Assembly: GCF_963169125.1 (NCBI RefSeq)
Contig: NC_084793.1
Coordinates: 213,244,652-213,308,651, forward strand
Direction of reading: 5' to 3'
Length of the DNA: 64,000 bases
Origin: Humulus lupulus
Taxonomy: Eukaryota; Streptophyta; Magnoliopsida; Rosales; Cannabaceae
The translations under genes were made by a program, and so were the position numbers. Each line of letters begins with the position of its first letter. Within the stretch, counting starts at the first letter, position 1. The notes beneath the pieces were generated by a model. The model did no database searches. It was not told where the DNA came from and saw nothing but the letters and a program-made list of their open reading frames with translations. This document shows, one piece after another, positions 52,909-61,924 of the stretch.

Positions 52909-54283
52909 AATGAAACTTCTTTAGTTGCCCAGATTTTTAAAGCTCGTTATTTTCCTCATGGTTCTTTTCTAGAGTCTTCTCTTGGTTGTAATCCTAGCTT
53001 TGTCTGGCATAGCATTTGGGAGGCTCGGAGTGTCCTAGAGAAGGGCGTCTATAGGAGTGTGGGCAATGGGCAGAGCATCTTTATTCTTGGACAACCTTGG
53101 CTCCCTGATACAGCAAACCCGTTTGTCATCTCTAAGCATCAGGAGCTGCTATCCAAAAATGTGAGTTCTTTAATCCACTGTACTTCTCGAACTTGGGACG
53201 AGGATATTCTGCTAAATCTCTTTGAGGAGCGGCCGCTGGAATTTTCTCTGTTCGTAGTGCTTACCGATTTTTACAGGTTTTTCATGGGCGCTGGGTCCTA
53301 GATAATAACTCAAGTTTTTGGAGAACCCTTTGGAATTTAAAGATCCTCCCTAAGGTCAAGAATTTCCTTTGGAGAGCAATTTCTGGTTGCCTTCCTACTA
53401 ATATGAGTCTGAAGTTACGTTGTGTTGACATCAATCCTCGCTGCCCAGTGTGCTTGAGCGCTCCTGAAACTGTAATGCATGTCCTCATCACTTGCCCTTT
53501 TGCCCGTAGTTGTTGGGCTAAGTTTGGTCATTTCTCAGGTGTTTCGTGAGAAACTAATCTGGGCAGTTGGTTGCAGTCTGTGTTTTCCGAAGGGATTGGT
53601 AGACTTGTGTACCTAGCTGGTATGATTGTTTGGTTGGTTTGGAAGGTTCATAATGATCTGGTGTGGAAAGGAGTTAGTATGACAGAGCAGCAAGTTTTAG
53701 CAGTTGCTGTTACTCATCTTGATCAGTGGGATAGAGCTCAGTTGAACAATCCTGAAGTTGTCGAAGCCCCAGTCCCGATATTGGGGAACATTGAGCGCTG
53801 GACTAGACCCATGCCCAATATGACTAATTAGCATAGATGCCGCCCTTTTTCTAACTGTGTCTCTTTTGGAATTGGGTGGATTGCCCAAAATCATGACGGG
53901 CTGGTTATCGAGGCTCACTGTAAGCGCTTGAAAGGTCCTATTACTCCTGTTGTTGCGGAAGCTATTGGTGTCAAAGAGGTTCTGAGTTGGGTCAACCGTT
54001 CCCAGCTTCAGAATGTCACTATTGAATCTGATTGTCAGGTTCTTGTTAAAGCTTTCCATAGCCACCATGGCCTGTTATCTCCTTTTGGTTTAATTGTGAG
54101 GGATTGCCAAACTTTACTTTCTGGTTGTTCTAATGTTCATGTAACTTTTGTTAGTCGTCAGGTTAATTATGCAACTCACTATTTAGCAAGGAGTGCTATT
54201 CTTATACAGATTGTGTATATACCAATTCTAATATACCTGCTGATTTGTATTCTTTGGTGTTGGCTGATTTAGCCGATTATTAA
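52909..54283 (+). pseudogene. L1-1 ORF2, C-terminal part: zinc-binding region and RNase H
   Basis: After the LTR the frame resumes NETSLVAQIFKARYFP, then NPSFVWHSIWEARSVLEKG and NGQSIFILGQPWLP, the usual post-RT region. Shifts near 53265-53300 lead to FWRTLWNLKILPKVKNFLWR, CLPTNMSL and CPVCLSAPETVMHVLITCPF, the zf-RVT motif (C-x2-C ... H-x4-C). The RNase H domain lies at about 53830-54210, with the family Asp-Gly start blurred, then VVAEAIGVKEVLSWV (Glu), NVTIESDCQVLVKAF (Asp) and VSRQVNYATHYLAR (usual N..AH.LA). A late shift near 54200 restores the terminal frame to TAA at 54281-54283. RNase H is typical of plant L1 elements. Confidence 0.85.
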
Positions 54284-54313
54284 TAAGATTCTTTCTCTTT
54301 TCTAAAAAAAAAA

Positions 54314-54330
54314 TAATAAATTTTCTCGTA
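54314..54330 (+). repeat. L1-1 target-site duplication, 3' copy
   Basis: TAATAAATTTTCTCGTA directly after the LINE poly(A); partner at 46435-46451. Confidence 0.88.
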
Positions 54331-54897
54331 CAAATTAAAAAAAAAAGTATAATTCTTATATTTTTGAAAAATTCCCTAAAATATATCACATTAGGCCCAA
54401 CCCCAAACCCAAGCCCATAATTAATGTATATGTTGCATTAAGCAACATGAACCAACATGAAGAATCAATGGCCGACAACCATGGCAGCTTGTATACAAGC
54501 TCTGGGATAGTCGATTTTAAAGCCGAGCACCACTGGGTCCAACCCAATTGTGTAGATAAAGGAAATTCCTGGTTCTAATGGATTTTTATTCGTTAATTTT
54601 AACTGAATATTTTAATATTTAACATAATATTCTTATATTTAATTGTAGATTGTAAACATGACTTAAACTTAAATAAAAATAAACAAATTAAAATAGGATA
54701 TTTTTGAGATATTTTAAAATGATAATTATTTAAAAATAATAAAATCATATATTTTATAACTTAAATAAAATTTAATTAAACTGAAACTTAATATTATATT
54801 AAACATATAATATATAATTTTTTGTTGTGACTGTCAAATTCAAAATCTAGAACAAATATAAACTTAAACAAAAATAAATAAACAAATAAATTAAAAA
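54331..54897. other. AT-rich DNA without recognised content
   Basis: Before the LINE inserted, this stretch was continuous with 44641-46434. A less AT-rich patch (54390-54580, with ACCAACATGAAGAATC and GGGTCCAACCCAA) has no readable frame. The left end of CAC-2 would be expected here or nearby, but I find no CACTAC terminus. Confidence 0.4.
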
Positions 54898-55116
54898 ATG
54901 ATATTTTTAAGATATTTTATAATAGTTAAAAGGATATTTGAAAAAGGATATTGGAGAGACAAAGAGAATGATGTGCATGACTTACCACTCCTTCAACAAC
55001 CTGTCACAATTCCCGAACCACAGCTTACCGAATACCCTATTGATGATGGTGTAGATGACGATGATATTTGTTTGTGTTTTGATGGTGACGGTGTATGGGT
55101 TGATCATATACTGTGA
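54898..55116 (+). pseudogene. Acidic exon-like frame upstream of the CAC-2 gene
   Basis: The conserved-looking part starts near residue 16: KGYWRDKENDVHDLPLLQQ, then TEYPIDDGVDDDDI and DGDGVWVDH before a stop at 55114. Its acidic tail and its place just upstream of the CACTA second gene recall the C-terminus of a TNP2-type transposase, where the two genes follow each other, but no catalytic part is present and the match is weak. It could be the leftover 3' end of the transposase gene of a truncated CAC-2. Confidence 0.35.
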
Positions 55117-55240
55117 TAAATGTTGGCTTGTTTTTTTTTCTTCTAAATGTTGGATTTTTTCATTTTATATTTAATTTTCCTATTATGTTGACGATTGTCT
55201 ATTAACATTGTTTATAATCGTTTCCTTTTCAAATATTTCC

Positions 55241-58200
55241 ATGGCTGATCCAGAAGGTTTTGATGATGATTCTCCACTTCCTAGACTTGATGATGATTGT
55301 CCACTACCTGGACTTGAATATGATATTGGTATGGAGGAGAATGATGATAATGCTATAGTGCATGTGAGATCTGTTAGGGGACTATGTACCATGCCCGACA
55401 TAGCGAAGATGCGAAGTGAAGGTGTTAAGGTACCGATCAAGTTCAATGAATATGGATAAGCGATCGGTATAACGAGATCAAAATTAGGATCAATGATCGG
55501 CTCAACTATAAAGAGGTGTGCTTCAATCACACACGCAAGCTGGGATAAAGTCCCAGAATCAGACAAAGAAAAATTTTGGGATATCATTATGGTATTTTCT
55601 CTATCACGATAATATAGGTTGTTTGTATTTTTAATATAGACTAACGGTATGTATTGTTTTCAATTGTAGGCTACATTTGACATAGACTATAAAGCAAAAC
55701 GAAAAATTATGTTAAGGGCGGCAAAATGATGGAAATCATTCAAATCCTATCTGACCAAGGTATGCATCTATGATGTGCTTGATGCAAATCTGACCATCAA
55801 GACGTTCAAAATGCCAAGAGGTTACTCACAGTTGATCACTAAAACAGAATGGGATGAGTTCTGTGTTTCGCATATGACTGATGAATGGAAGAAAAAAAAG
55901 AAAAATACATCAAGATTGTTGAAAAAAAATAAACACGACCATCATATGTCACGAGGTGGGTATTTGTTGGCACTAGAAAGGCTGCAACAACAAAATTTTG
56001 GACTCGGGGTGTCTAAAATTGACAGGTCACAGTTGTGGTTGGTGGGACATTCTAACGAAAAGGGTGAGCCAGTTAACATAGCTCTCAACATAGTAAGTGT
56101 GCTACTTTTTATATGATTGGATTACTTATTTTTAATGAGAATAACTATATTTTTATATTTGGTTTACAGGAGCACTATACTAAGCTCATGAGTGATGGAA
56201 AATTTGATCTTGATGGGTCTAAGGATGTGCTTACTATGACATTAGGCACCCCTAAGAGTAGAGGGCGAGTGAGGGGTATTGGGCTCGGTGTAACGCCTAG
56301 CCAATTCTGGAAAACCCCACTATCCAATAAGAAAAAGGGAAAATAATTTGAGGCTTCCTCAGTTGACGCTCGATTTGCAATGATGGAAGAAAAATATCGT
56401 CAACAAGAAGAAATAATGAAACAACGGCAGGAAATGATCAAAAGACAAGAGGAAATGATGCGACAATTTATGGAACAGCTGGAAGGACAACATAGTGGCT
56501 TTGGAGGATCTTCTCATGCGTCAGTGCCAAACTATGGATCACCCATAGATCAGGCGACACCATCTCATCAGACATCACCGAAATCGCAGCATCAACCTCT
56601 AGCACCACCGCCCCCACAACCAGAAGAGGCACCTGTGTTTATCCCCACTCATGGCTCAAATCAGGTATAACTTTATCTTTTTAAAATCTAAATTTTTGAA
56701 CTTGTATAACATATTTATACATATCTAAATATGTGCAGGATAAAATGATTGAATGCAAATTTTCATTAGGCTCTATCACCAACATCATTGGTAGGGGATA
56801 CCTTCTAGTTACTAGTAGCACAAACATCCATGGAGAAAACATAGGAGAAAACTGCCACTGTGCAATTGAGTTTGCTAACCAACTTGATGCTCTACTTGTT
56901 AACCCGATCCTTAACAATGAGATTTATACAGTCAAACAAGCTATTGGGACTTTGATACGTTGGCCCAAGTCGCTAGTCATCTTCAATGGAGCGACACAGG
57001 TAATTTTTTTAAGACTATTAAATTTTTATTTACTTATTCCATTATTAATTATTTGTAATGGGTTTATTAGGAGGTCGTGAAAAAAACAGGAAGGCAAGCT
57101 GGGAAAAAAACTTCTCTACCATTAGCACCACAAACTCAAAAACTAGTTCTAAAACGAGCGCCTAAGGCATCATTGTCACAAGAGGTGCAACAACCATCTC
57201 CATTGTCACATAAGTTGAGACAAGTATATGAAATCATCAATGATTGTCCTAAACATGATTATGTCGTTGAAGTGTCCATTTACTTTGATGTGTTTGGCCA
57301 TGCTTGTGAATACTTTGCTCTGTTTTGGGATGAAATACTTGAATTTTTGTAGAAATGAGATGATTGGACAATCATCAATTGTCTTTTACATGATGTATGC
57401 TCAATGTGAAGTTAATAATATTTATTGTAAGGATTTTCTTTCATCAACTATTTAGTTTTCTTTTTAATTAATGATATTTTTTGGTAGGATTTTGCACTAG
57501 ACACTATTATTAGACGAGGAAAAGAGAGGATCGTTGTTGTTTATGAATTCGAATAAGGTTTCTACTTCCGTGACTCGTACAAATAGTTGTGCTCAAGCTT
57601 TATGTGATAGGATGTTATATTGCACATCTAAAAAGCATGATTGGATAGTTATGCCTTATAACCATGGGTAAGTTTAATTAATATGTTTTTCATTGATACA
57701 AAAAAATAGAATCTAAAGCTAAAAACTTTGTAATACTTGTTCTTTCAACAGGGAGCATTGGATGTTATTTTTATTATATCCCAATTGGCATTATTGTTGT
57801 TTTCTCGATCCTCTCAATGCACCATTAGATAACAGGACAGTCATCAAGGAGACCATCCATGATGCATTTGAGATGTATTTCACGAAAAGAATGAAAGCAC
57901 GTCAAAAGATCAACAAACACCCATTGGGAGTAATGTATTTCCAACCTGCGGTATGTTTCTATTTGTATATGAGTTTATGCATTGTAAAGATGTTTAAGAT
58001 ATTTAATAATAAGAATTGTACATGTATTACCAATCTTTATATAATGTCGTAAACAACCAAACAATATCGACTGCAGATATTACGTTATGAGGATGATGAA
58101 GAATGTACTTATCAATACCCCTCATATCAAACCTTTCTTGTCGAAACAGGTAACAAACAATATACAACTATACATAATTTTAATCCGGTATAATTTTTTG

Positions 58201-58359
58201 TATATGCTTTGAATTTATTACCACTAATATAATTGTAATTAAAGTTTTGTTTCTTTGTTTTTTCAGTTCACCTCTGACAAACCATATACTACTCAAGAAA
58301 TTGACGAAGTTCGAGAAGAATGGGCGATGTCATTTTTACAATTGGTTAGAGCAAAATGA
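55241..58359 (+). pseudogene. CAC-2 gene: plant-transposase-like region with C-terminal Ulp1-like protease domain
   Basis: Multi-exon gene, exons inferred from frame and GT/AG: 55241-55591, 55670-56092, 56170-56664, 56739-56999, 57071 to about 57450, about 57488-57667, 57752-57951, 58077-58149, 58267-58359. The start MADPEGFDDDS is acidic. Next is a Transposase_24-like part: RGLCTMPDIAKMRSEGVKV, ITHASWDKVPESDKEKFWD, MSRGGYLLALERLQQQN, a Glu/Gln coiled coil (56380-56480: EEKYRQQEEIMKQRQEM) and a proline-rich linker. The C-terminal part resembles Ulp1 proteases: GEHWMLFLLYPNWHYC and FLDPLNAP hold the catalytic His and Asp, but PSYQTFLVETG has Thr where Cys is expected. Stops at 55457, 55728 and 56344 and a shift near 57350 make it a pseudogene. 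Confidence 0.78.
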
Positions 58360-58544
58360 ATGATGTTATAGCTAGCTTATTACGATACATGTTGAGAAAT
58401 TTAAATTTCTTTCGCAAAATTTTTTTGTGGTTTTTTAGTATTTTATTTTCAAATTTCTTTTAATACATTTTCGACACTCAAAGGGATAATTTTTTTTAAA
58501 TCAAAATGAAAATTGTAGCTGCATTTTAAAAAAAAAAATACTTT

Positions 58545-58870
58545 TAAGGGCATGCAAAGCGAGTCCTAAAAACTTACTTAAAGGCACTCAACCCAATTTA
58601 AAATCTTAATTTAAAGACACTCAGCGGGATCTTTTAGGACTCGCAACGCGAGTCCTAAAAAATTACTTAAAGGCACTCAACTCGATTTTTTAGGACTCAC
58701 AAACTTACTTAAAGTCACTCAACAAGATTTTTTAGGACTCGCAATCTTTTGCGAGTCCTAAAAAACCTCAGTTTTTAAGGCTCTCAAATAGAGGACTCAC
58801 GCCCTACAAGTCCTAAAAACTTTTTTAGGACTCGCAATGCTAGTCCTAAAAAACATTTTTTGTAGTAGTG
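58545..58870. repeat. CAC-2 right TIR and subterminal repeats
   Basis: Repeated units of AAGGCACTCAA and inverted TAGGACTCG/CGAGTCCTA pairs (about 58556-58855), more numerous than in CAC-1, ending in the 15-bp terminus. Copies vary at the CG sites (for example CGCAATGCTAGTCC), as expected if methylated CG pairs decay. Confidence 0.85.
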
Positions 58871-59697
58871 AAAGTTTATAGAAATATTGGGGGTTTTGTG
58901 TTGAGTCAAACCCACTATGTTGAGAAAGTGCTCGACAAATTTAGTCATCTCAAAATTAAAGAGGCACATATACCATTTTATTCAAACATGAAGTTTGAAA
59001 ATATAGAAGGAAGAGTGGTGGCTCAATTAAAATATGCAAGTGCAATATGAAGCCTAATGAACGTCGATCATTGCACAAGAGTGGATATTGCATATGCGGT
59101 TAGTAAACTTAGTAGGTTTACTAGCATTCCAAGTATCAAGCATTGGAAAGCTATTAAGAGAGTTCTTGGTTATCTTAAGGGTACCGAAGGTTATAGTCTT
59201 CAATGTTCAAACTTGCCAAAGATACTTGAAGGATATTCCGATGCTAATTGGATATTGGGATTTGGCGATAATCTCTTCACCACCGGTTGGGTGTTTACTC
59301 TTGGAGGAGGTGCAATATCGTGGGGCTCCAAGAAGCAACTTGTATATCACACTCAACCATGGAAGCAGAGTTTATAGCTTTAGGGGCAACCGACAAAGAG
59401 GTTGAATGACCTAGGAATCTTATGATGGATTCCTTTAACTACGCATATGGTATCAACAGTTTCAATACATTGTGATGGCCAATCCACATTTGCTAGAACA
59501 TATAATAGTGTGTATAATGGAAAGTCTAGACATATTAGTCTAAGACATGAATATGTGAGACAATTGATTCCAAGTGCAATCATATCGATCTCATATGTTA
59601 AGACAAGTGAGAACATAGCAGATCCATTTACAAAACCTCTTGTGAGAAGGTTAGTAAGTTCCACTTCAAAAGGCATGGGATTGAAACGCCTAGAATA
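58871..59697 (+). pseudogene. Cop-4 RT end and RNase H (copia)
   Basis: Starts at KVYRNIGGFVLSQTHYVEKV, the RT C-terminal part, immediately after the CAC-2 terminus, so everything upstream of this residue is lost. Stop at 59048 (SAI*SLM; family usually GSLMY). Then DIAYAVSKLSRFTSIPSIKH, RVLGYLKGTEGYSL, LEGYSDANWI (RNase H Asp; family Asp-Trp-AN), LGGGAISWGSKKQ. A shift near 59360 and a stop at 59374 damage the MEAE.IAL box. The last frame (59447-59698) holds SIHCDGQSTFA, NGKSRHISLRHEYVRQLI, SYVKTSENIADPFTKPL and GMGLKRLE, the usual C-terminus. Confidence 0.88.
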
Positions 59698-60245
59698 ATA
59701 GATTCACTAATGATGGAAACCCAACTCTCAACTTTTACAAATCAAGGGAAAGAGTTCAATGGGTAAGGAAAAGTCATTGATAAGTGAATAGTTTCAACAC
59801 TAAAACTTATGGTGAGTTCCATCCGAGATGGTTAGTGTTGGTTGCTACAATGTTAGGGTTAAGCCTAGGGCTTTAAATGAAGCTCAGTTGAGTGTAACAA
59901 GCATCTATAAAGGTAGCAAATATGTTGTAAGAATTTCACTAATGTGGATTTACAAGTGATGCCGCCTCTAGTGGGAGTTGGAGTTTCTCCCCAGAAAGTT
60001 CATGAAGAGATGAGCATGTGGCCATGATAGTGCTAAGGGAGAAAGTGGGAAAAGAAAAGATGTGGTGGAGGTGTGTTAGGTATCACTGGTTTTATCATAT
60101 GAAATACTTCGTTTGAGCTTTTAAGCAACTAATGTTTTCGATAGGACTTTGTGGTATTTTCACTAAGGTAAAGTTCAAACCGAAAGGTACTTTATTTAAT
60201 GCACCAAAACCATTATAAGCTAGAGAATGAGGCTTGTATTTAACC
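59698..60245 (+). other. Cop-4 3' untranslated region
   Basis: About 550 bp between the RNase H stop and the polypurine tract. No frame of note. Sequence style (ACTCTCAACTTTTACAAATC, then CAGTTGAGTGTAACAAGC and GTGGGAGTTGGAGTTTCTCC) is usual for the 3' UTR of this copia type. Confidence 0.65.
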
Positions 60246-60256
60246 AAGTGGGGGAT
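60246..60256 (+). other. Cop-4 polypurine tract
   Basis: AAGTGGGGGAT immediately before the LTR start TGTTATGATTGG. It shows that Cop-4 is on the plus strand and that its 3' LTR begins at 60257. Confidence 0.85.
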
Positions 60257-60385
60257 TGTTATGATTGGTTAAATACAAAAATATAAGTTAGGCATAAACA
60301 CTTAGTGAATTTTACATAGTGAAGATGTGAAATTTGAGCTTCAATTGTAGGTACTTTAAAAATGCATTTTTGGGTCAAAATACGA
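60257..60385 (+). repeat. Cop-4 3' LTR, first 129 bp only
   Basis: TGTTATGATTGGTTAAATAC to about GGGTCAAAATACGATTC; then the sequence changes directly to Tat-2 RT in the opposite strand. The long minus-strand frame of 60259-60864 crosses this join, so its last 40 residues are LTR sequence, not protein. Confidence 0.75.
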
Positions 60386-60864
60386 TTCACCAACCTCTGA
60401 TATGTCGATCTTGCATTTTTTAACCCAAATGGCATCACATTGTAACAATATAGCCTTTTATCTGTCATAAAGTTCGTGTGCTCTTGATTGTGAACATTCA
60501 TTGCTATCTGGTTATATTTAGAGTTAGCGTCCATGAACGACATGATGTCGTGAGCTGATGTTGCATCTACGAGCTGGTCAATTCGAGGCAAAGGAAAGCA
60601 ATCCTTCGGGCACGCCTTATTTAGGTTTGAATAATCAATGCAGGTTCGCCACTTGCCATTTGGTTTCGGGACTAAGACTGGATTGGCTATCCAATTAGAG
60701 TAAAAGGCATTTCTTATGAGGTTATTTGCTTTCAATCTACCAACCTCTTCTTTTAAGTATTTTTTCCTTTCATCATCAAGGAGCCTTCTTTTTTGTTGCT
60801 TCGAGGGGAAGTTCTTGTCTATGTTTAAAACATGGCTTATAATACTGGGACTAATCTCTATCAT
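60386..60864 (-). pseudogene. Tat-2 reverse transcriptase, N-terminal half
   Basis: An open stretch with [20 protein letters not shown] (the usual lead-in, here LDDERKKYL), NPVLVPKPNGKWRTCIDY, NKACPKDCFPLPRIDQLVD, HDIMSFMDANSKYNQIAM (first catalytic Asp in the F-M-D-A motif) and YCYNVMPFGLKNARSTYQRL. It stops at about VNR, before the YVDD box, where the Cop-4 LTR begins. No stops occur inside, so it is truncated rather than eroded. Confidence 0.88.
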
Positions 60865-60921
60865 GCTCGAGTGAGACCATGCAAAAACATCTTGATTCTC
60901 CCTTAGAAAGCGGATTAATTG

Positions 60922-61500
60922 CTATCTCGTTTCCTTGGTGAGATTCTTCCCTATTTTCACCACTTTAGTGGTGTCTTTATCATCAACTTGAATGTCTTCG
61001 AGCTCCTCTATTGTGCTGAGGTCAGCCCTGTCTTCTCCCATTCTTGGGTCGATCTCATCTTCGACCTCGAAAATTCTTTCTTCGATCTCCTCGATAATTA
61101 CTAGTGTTTGGGCACTAGTTTTTCCTATCCCCTTCATTGAGACATTCTCGGGCTGCTAATTGATCTCCTTTTAGCACCCCAATTCTACTTGGTGTTGGGA
61201 ACTTTAGTGCCAAGTGCCTTACCAACTTCACTGCCCTTGGCCCAATCAGGGCTGGTCTCCCAAGCAAGACATTATAGGCAAATGGGCTATCAACGACTAT
61301 GAACTCGAGCATTTTGGTGATCGAGACTTGATATTCTCCCAATGTTACTGGGAGCTCAATCGCCCCCGTGTTGGCAATCCCTTCTCCCGAGAATCCATAC
61401 AAGGTAGTTGCATAGGATTTTAAGTCTCCAACAGATAGACCCATTTTCTCCAAAGTCGCCTTATAAAGGATGTTCACCGAGCTCCCGTTATCAATCAGTA
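60922..61500 (-). pseudogene. Tat-2 aspartic protease region
   Basis: The active-site loop reads IDNGSS at 61478-61495 (family IDTGSS or IDGGSS; the second position is variable in Tat elements), followed by VNILYKATLEKMGLS, YGFSGEGIANTGAIELPVTL, FIVVDSPFAYNVLLGRPAL (the LGRP motif intact) and HLALKFPTPSRIGVLKGDQ. An acidic linker continues in another frame (60922-61137: EEIEERIFEVEDEIDPRMGE) toward RT. One frameshift near 61115-61135. Confidence 0.85.
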
Positions 61501-61924
61501 TTTGATGAACTGTCTTGTTGGAAAGCTGGACATGTGGGGAAACTGGACATGAGAGGCGTCGTCTTCTGTGAAAGTGATAGGTTGGGATTCGACCGTTTGC
61601 TGCTTGGGAGCTCGAGGTTTTGGGACATAAGAAGATCTGTCTCCTATCTTCTACTCCTAAACATATCTTTAATGAGCATTACTGCTCGTTCAAGCAATAT
61701 GGGGTCTCTCGGTGATGGTTATAACATCTTCTCCATTGATTGAGGAGGTCAATTATCCTTCCTTGCAGGGGGTACGACAACATGAGGTTGTTGCGCAGGC
61801 TGAGCTAGAGCTGCCCTCTAGTAAGGCGGAGCTTATGCCTAGTTATTGTTTCTATTTTGAACTTATTGTCCGAGGTAGCCTCTCGAGATTAAACCTTCAA
61901 TCGCGTCCTTTAACTAACTGCATG

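Larger units (their letters stand above)
46452..54313 (+). mobile_element. L1-1, full-length plant LINE (L1 clade, with RNase H)
   Basis: The element runs from TGCTAGGGTTTCC to a poly(A) tail (54304-54313), bounded by 17-bp target duplications. Without the solo LTR at 50472-52903 (and its extra TTATC) it is about 5.4 kb. It has a 5' UTR of about 300 bp, ORF1 (nucleic-acid binding, CCHC) and ORF2 (endonuclease, RT, zinc-binding region, RNase H). The few stops and shifts, plus complete ends, suggest a moderately young copy. It inserted into the AT-rich, low-complexity region. Confidence 0.93.
55241..58870 (+). mobile_element. CAC-2, CACTA element, 5' truncated
   Basis: The right end ends TTTTTTGTAGTAGTG (58856-58870), identical to the CAC-1 terminus, and 58170-58545 is nearly identical to 19060-19440 of CAC-1. 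CAC-2 retains gene 2, which CAC-1 has lost. The left terminal repeat is not present upstream to 54331, so the real left limit is unknown; 55241 is only where gene 2 starts. The element directly abuts Cop-4 on the right. Confidence 0.85.
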
